Below, piece after piece: positions 60,999 to 64,000 of a DNA stretch of 64,000 nucleotides. Each line of letters opens with the position of its first letter. Position 1 is the stretch's first letter. The stretch comes from Lysinibacillus_B sp036662795 (lineage in GTDB: Bacteria > Bacillota > Bacilli > Bacillales_A > Planococcaceae): assembly GCF_036662795.1 (NCBI RefSeq), contig NZ_JBAFWZ010000007.1:62001-126000 (forward strand). Reading direction: 5' to 3'. Under the pieces are notes generated by a model. The model did no database searches and was not told the DNA's origin. It saw only the letters and a program-made list of their open reading frames with translations. The position numbers were made by a program, and so were the translations under genes.

Positions 60999-61874
60999 TT
61001 GGTACGTAGTATGACGGGCTTTGGCAGGGGTGTCACAACGACGAAATCTTACCAGCTTACGGTTGAAGTTCGTGCTGTGAATCATCGTTTTTTAGAAATT
61101 AATACGAAGTTTCCGAAAGAATGGATGGAGTCTGAGGTACTTGCTAAAAAAATGCTATCGAAGTCTGTATCTCGTGGGAAGCTTGATGTCATTATATTTA
61201 TAAAAGAGCTCCAAGAGGCTGAGCAAAGAATTCAAATCAATTGGCCATTACTAGAAGCGTATCGGAAGGCAAAAGAAGAGCTTTCTTTTAATATGCCAAT
61301 GGAAGAAAAGTGGAGCATGCAGGAAATTGCCATGTTAGAGCAAGTGTTAGTCGTTGACAAGGAAGAGCTTGTTCATGACGAATTATTAGCTGCTATAGAG
61401 CAAGCATTAAATGAGGCAATCGGTCACCTACTTCAAATGCGTGAGCGTGAAGGAAAAGAGCTAAAAGCAGTGATGCTACAAAATAAAAGGCAGCTGCAAG
61501 AGCAAATTCAACGCATAAGAGAAACTTCCTCTGAGGCGGTTAGTAAATATCGTGATCGCCTAAAAACGCGAATAGAGGAGTTTACGAGTGGGCAACTATT
61601 AGAAGATCGATTACTTGTTGAGGTCGCCTTCTTTGCAGAACGTGCAGATATTACGGAGGAGCTAGATCGTCTAGAAAGTCATTTTAGTCAGCTAGAGGAA
61701 ACGCTCCAAGAAAATATCGCTATTGGTCGTAAGCTTGATTTTTTAATGCAGGAAATGCATCGTGAAATTAATACAATTGGCTCCAAAAATCAATCATCAG
61801 AAAGCTCAATAGCTGTCGTACAGGCTAAAACAATCCTAGAAAAAATGCGAGAGCAAGTTCAAAACATTGAATAG
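60999..61874 (+). CDS. yloC: YicC/YloC-family endoribonuclease
   Basis: The 291-residue protein matches the YicC family, shown in E. coli and B. subtilis to act as a ring-shaped endoribonuclease. The N-terminus is MVRSMTGFGRG with VEVRAVNHRFLEIN. The C-terminal DUF1732 domain has ERADITEELDRLESH and GRKLDFLMQEMHREINTIGSKN. The start is TTG at 60999, giving the family's MxxSMTGFGR form; AGAAGGA lies 11 bases upstream. ATG at 61011 is the alternative. gmk follows after 23 bp, and the remA gene often found between them is absent. Confidence 0.93.
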   Translation: MVRSMTGFGRGVTTTKSYQLTVEVRAVNHRFLEINTKFPKEWMESEVLAKKMLSKSVSRGKLDVIIFIKELQEAEQRIQINWPLLEAYRKAKEELSFNMPMEEKWSMQEIAMLEQVLVVDKEELVHDELLAAIEQALNEAIGHLLQMREREGKELKAVMLQNKRQLQEQIQRIRETSSEAVSKYRDRLKTRIEEFTSGQLLEDRLLVEVAFFAERADITEELDRLESHFSQLEETLQENIAIGRKLDFLMQEMHREINTIGSKNQSSESSIAVVQAKTILEKMREQVQNIE

Positions 61875-61897
61875 CTAGAGGGAGTAATCAATATAAA

Positions 61898-62515
61898 ATG
61901 AAAAAACAACGTGGTTTATTAATCGTCTTATCAGGTCCATCAGGTGTTGGAAAAGGTACAGTTCGTAAGGAATTATTTTCTCAACCTAACACAAACTATG
62001 AATATTCGATTTCAATGACAACACGTAATCCTCGCGAAGGAGAAGTAGATGGTGTAGACTATTTCTTTAAGACACGTGAGGAGTTCGAGGCGTTAATCGA
62101 GCAGGGTGGATTACTTGAACATGCAGAATTCGTAGGGAATTATTACGGTACACCGCTTACATACGTAAACGAAACATTAGATGCTGGTCGTGACGTATTT
62201 TTAGAAATTGAGGTGCAGGGTGCAGCGCAAATTCGAAAAAAAGCACCGGATGCCCTATTTATTTTCTTAGCACCACCAAGCCTATCTGAGCTAAAGGATC
62301 GTTTAGTAGGACGTGGGACAGAAACTGAGGATGTCATTGCTAAGCGTATTGCAACAGCGGAGGAAGAGCTTGAAATGATGAGCTTATACGATTATGTTGT
62401 TGAAAATGATGAAGTGCTTAATGCTTGTGATAAAATTAATGCGATTATTAAAGCCGAGCATTGCCGTCGTGAACGTGTAGAAAAAATATATTTGTCAATG
62501 TTGAAAGGAGAATAA
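61898..62515 (+). CDS. gmk: Guanylate kinase
   Basis: Gmk phosphorylates GMP to GDP. It has 205 residues with the P-loop SGPSGVGKGT (about residues 11-20), the GMP-binding segment SMTTRNPREGEVDGVDYFF and the lid region RLVGRGTETEDVIAKR. It is followed 4 bp later by rpoZ. The pairing with yloC and rpoZ is conserved in Firmicutes. The ribosome site (AGGGAG) is rather far, about 15 bases, from the ATG. Confidence 0.97.
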   Translation: MKKQRGLLIVLSGPSGVGKGTVRKELFSQPNTNYEYSISMTTRNPREGEVDGVDYFFKTREEFEALIEQGGLLEHAEFVGNYYGTPLTYVNETLDAGRDVFLEIEVQGAAQIRKKAPDALFIFLAPPSLSELKDRLVGRGTETEDVIAKRIATAEEELEMMSLYDYVVENDEVLNACDKINAIIKAEHCRRERVEKIYLSMLKGE

Positions 62516-62519
62516 ACTT

Positions 62520-62744
62520 ATGTTATACCCATCAGTAGATGCCTTAAAAAAGGAAATCGATTCAAAATATTCACTAGTGAGCTTAGCTTCTAAGCGTGCA
62601 CGTCAAATGCAGGAAGAGGGCGGCGAACGTCTTTATAAGTATGTATCTTATAAGCCTGTAGGAAAAGCACTAGAGGAAGTGGCAGCTGGCGTATTAAAGA
62701 AAGAACAGCAAGATGAGTCAACTATCTATGAGGACGAAGTGTAA
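62520..62744 (+). CDS. rpoZ: RNA polymerase omega subunit
   Basis: Omega is a small RNA polymerase subunit that helps fold and latch beta-prime. The 74-residue protein shows the family pattern MLYPSVDALKKEIDSKYSLV, ASKRARQM and KPVGKALEEVAAG. AAAGGAG overlaps the end of gmk. A 12-bp hairpin follows before coaBC. Confidence 0.95.
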   Translation: MLYPSVDALKKEIDSKYSLVSLASKRARQMQEEGGERLYKYVSYKPVGKALEEVAAGVLKKEQQDESTIYEDEV

Positions 62745-62764
62745 TACTATATACGTGTGAAATA

Positions 62765-62791
62765 GCTCCCGGAGAATTTTTCTTTGGGAGC
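62765..62791 (+). terminator. Hairpin between rpoZ and coaBC
   Basis: GCTCCCGGAGAA (62765-62776) pairs with TTCTTTGGGAGC (62780-62791) through a TTT loop and two G-U pairs. No real T-run follows, so it may be a partial terminator or an RNA-stability element rather than a full stop. Confidence 0.5.
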
Positions 62792-62815
62792 TTATCATTT
62801 GAAAGGGTGGAAATA

Positions 62816-64000
62816 ATGCGAAATAACAATATTTTACTTTGTGTATCCGGTGGCATTGCTGTTTATAAGGCAGTTGCACTTTGTAGTAAATTGACGCAGG
62901 CAGGCTTCAATGTGAAAGTGATTATGACAGCCTCTGCTCAAAAATTTGTCAATCCATTAAGTTTTCAAGTGATGTCTAAAAACGATGTATTTTTTGATAC
63001 ATTCGATGAAAAAGATTCAGGCGTGATTGCACATATTGATTTAGCTGATTGGGCGGATTTAATCTTAGTTGCCCCAGCGACAGCGAATGTGATTGGAAAG
63101 CTAGCGAATGGAATTGCCGATGAGATGATGACAACCACTTTACTTGCTTCTACCGCTCCAGTATGGCTGGCACCTGCAATGAATGTACATATGTATGATC
63201 ATCCAGCAGTTAAGCGAAATATTGCAAGGCTTGCAGAGGATGGCTATAAGTTTATCGAGCCTTCGGAAGGTTTTTTAGCATGTGGCTATATTGGAAAAGG
63301 TCGCTTAGAGGAGCCAGAAAAAATAACAGACCTAGTAATCCAATATTTCCAACCAAAGAATCTTCCGTTAAAAGGAAGGAAGGTTGTCGTTTCAGCTGGA
63401 CCAACTCGAGAAAGAATTGATCCAGTACGTTTTGTAACGAACTTTTCAACTGGAAAAATGGGCTATGCTATGGCAGAGGCAGCTCGTGATTTAGGAGCAG
63501 AGGTTGTATTAGTTTCTGGTCCGGTACAGCTCACAAAACCGTCTGGTATGAAAGTGATAAATGTGGAAAGTGCCGCAGATATGCTAGAGGTTATTCAGGG
63601 GGAGTATAGCAGCGCGGATATTGTAATTAAAACGGCGGCAGTTGCCGATTATCGACCTAAAATTGTTCATGGTCAAAAGATGAAAAAGCAGCCAGGTGAT
63701 GCAGTCATCGAGCTGGAGAGAACCGTCGATATTTTGGCAAAGCTTGGCGAGGAGAAACAGCATCAATTATTAATAGGCTTCGCAGCTGAAACAAATGATG
63801 TCGAAGAGTATGCAAGGCAAAAGCTTGTTAAGAAAAATGCTGATTATATTATTGCGAATGATGTGACTGAAGCAGGGTCTGGCTTTGGAACGGATACGAA
63901 TAGTGTCACGTTGATCGGCAAAAACTTTTTGCAAAAATTTGGGCAGCAACCGAAAAAGGAGCTTGCACTACTTCTTCTTGAATCCATTGCTGAAAGAGAG
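62816..64000 (+). CDS. coaBC: Phosphopantothenoylcysteine decarboxylase / phosphopantothenate-cysteine ligase (3' end cut by window)
   Basis: CoaBC carries out steps two and three of CoA synthesis. The frame is open from ATG 62816 to the last base (395 codons), so only a few C-terminal residues are missing. The CoaC flavoprotein half (to about residue 180) shows VSGGIAVYKA, LVAPATANVIGKLANGIADEM, PAMNVHMYDHP and the active Cys in LACGYIGKGRL. The CoaB half shows VVVSAGPTRERIDPVRFVTN, STGKMGYAMA, KTAAVADYRP and IIANDV. AAAGGGTGG precedes the start. It follows rpoZ as in B. subtilis. Confidence 0.96.
   Translation, partial: MRNNNILLCVSGGIAVYKAVALCSKLTQAGFNVKVIMTASAQKFVNPLSFQVMSKNDVFFDTFDEKDSGVIAHIDLADWADLILVAPATANVIGKLANGIADEMMTTTLLASTAPVWLAPAMNVHMYDHPAVKRNIARLAEDGYKFIEPSEGFLACGYIGKGRLEEPEKITDLVIQYFQPKNLPLKGRKVVVSAGPTRERIDPVRFVTNFSTGKMGYAMAEAARDLGAEVVLVSGPVQLTKPSGMKVINVESAADMLEVIQGEYSSADIVIKTAAVADYRPKIVHGQKMKKQPGDAVIELERTVDILAKLGEEKQHQLLIGFAAETNDVEEYARQKLVKKNADYIIANDVTEAGSGFGTDTNSVTLIGKNFLQKFGQQPKKELALLLLESIAERE

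Noticed and set aside
1..64000. CRISPR arrays, tRNA or rRNA genes, insertion sequences, prophage, toxin-antitoxin or restriction systems
   Set aside because: No regularly spaced repeats, no transposase or integrase, no tRNA cloverleaf and no defence gene was recognised anywhere in the window.

Overview
The window is about 64 kb of AT-rich chromosomal DNA from an endospore-forming, Gram-positive member of the Bacillales. Gene order closely follows the Bacillus subtilis ylb, dcw, spoIIG/sigG, ylm, pyr and ylo regions. The differences in gene content and the protein sequences fit the Planococcaceae best (Lysinibacillus/Solibacillus-like). This placement is an inference from synteny and family recognition; no search was run. 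Nearly every base belongs to core genome. I see no prophage, intact transposon, CRISPR array, rRNA or tRNA gene.

Layout. 1-7 kb: an unrecognised protein cut by the left edge, then rsmD, coaD, a shortened ylbJ, the YneA-degrading protease ylbL, tmcAL (ylbM), ylbN and rpmF. 7-13 kb: an enoyl-CoA hydratase, the sporulation regulator rsfA, a biotin carrier protein with its acyl-CoA carboxyltransferase, a PanE-type reductase, a DUF3397 membrane protein and bshC (bacillithiol synthesis). 13-28 kb: the division and cell-wall cluster mraZ-rsmH-ftsL-pbpB-spoVD-mraY-murD-spoVE-divIB-ylxW-ylxX-sbp-ftsA-ftsZ, without murG or murB. 28-31 kb: spoIIGA-sigE-sigG and ylmC. 31-34 kb: ylmE-sepF-ylmG-ylmH-divIVA (division-site placement). 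34-39 kb: a T-box-controlled ileS, lspA and the pseudouridine synthase ylyB, followed by an intergenic stretch with two GC-rich palindromic elements. 39-51 kb: the pyrimidine operon pyrR-P-B-C-AA-AB-K-D-F-E with two PyrR attenuators. 51-57 kb: a structured non-coding segment after pyrE, a 1249-residue secreted subtilase and a chemoreceptor. 57-64 kb: a DUF2252 protein, rqcH, the yicC-type nuclease gene, gmk, rpoZ and the first 395 codons of coaBC.

How the genes work together. The dcw and ylm blocks build the divisome: FtsZ/FtsA/SepF, DivIB/FtsL/PBP2B, DivIVA and the lipid II precursor enzymes. Sporulation genes embedded in them (spoVD, spoVE, spoIIGA, sigE, sigG) have recognisable developmental control sites, including a sigma-E-type promoter before spoVD and Spo0A boxes before spoIIGA. 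The pyr operon makes UMP de novo and senses uridine nucleotides through PyrR. MraZ has a four-box operator in exact 10-bp register.

The least explained parts are: (i) a roughly 160-nt stack of hairpins just after pyrE, in a segment bounded by 21-bp direct repeats of the pyrE 3' end; (ii) two GC-rich palindromic elements between ylyB and the pyr leader; (iii) spoVE, which has no ATG/GTG/TTG start at a sensible position and appears to use CTG; (iv) a ylbJ that lacks a normal 5' end. I found no clear multi-gene novel system and do not claim one.
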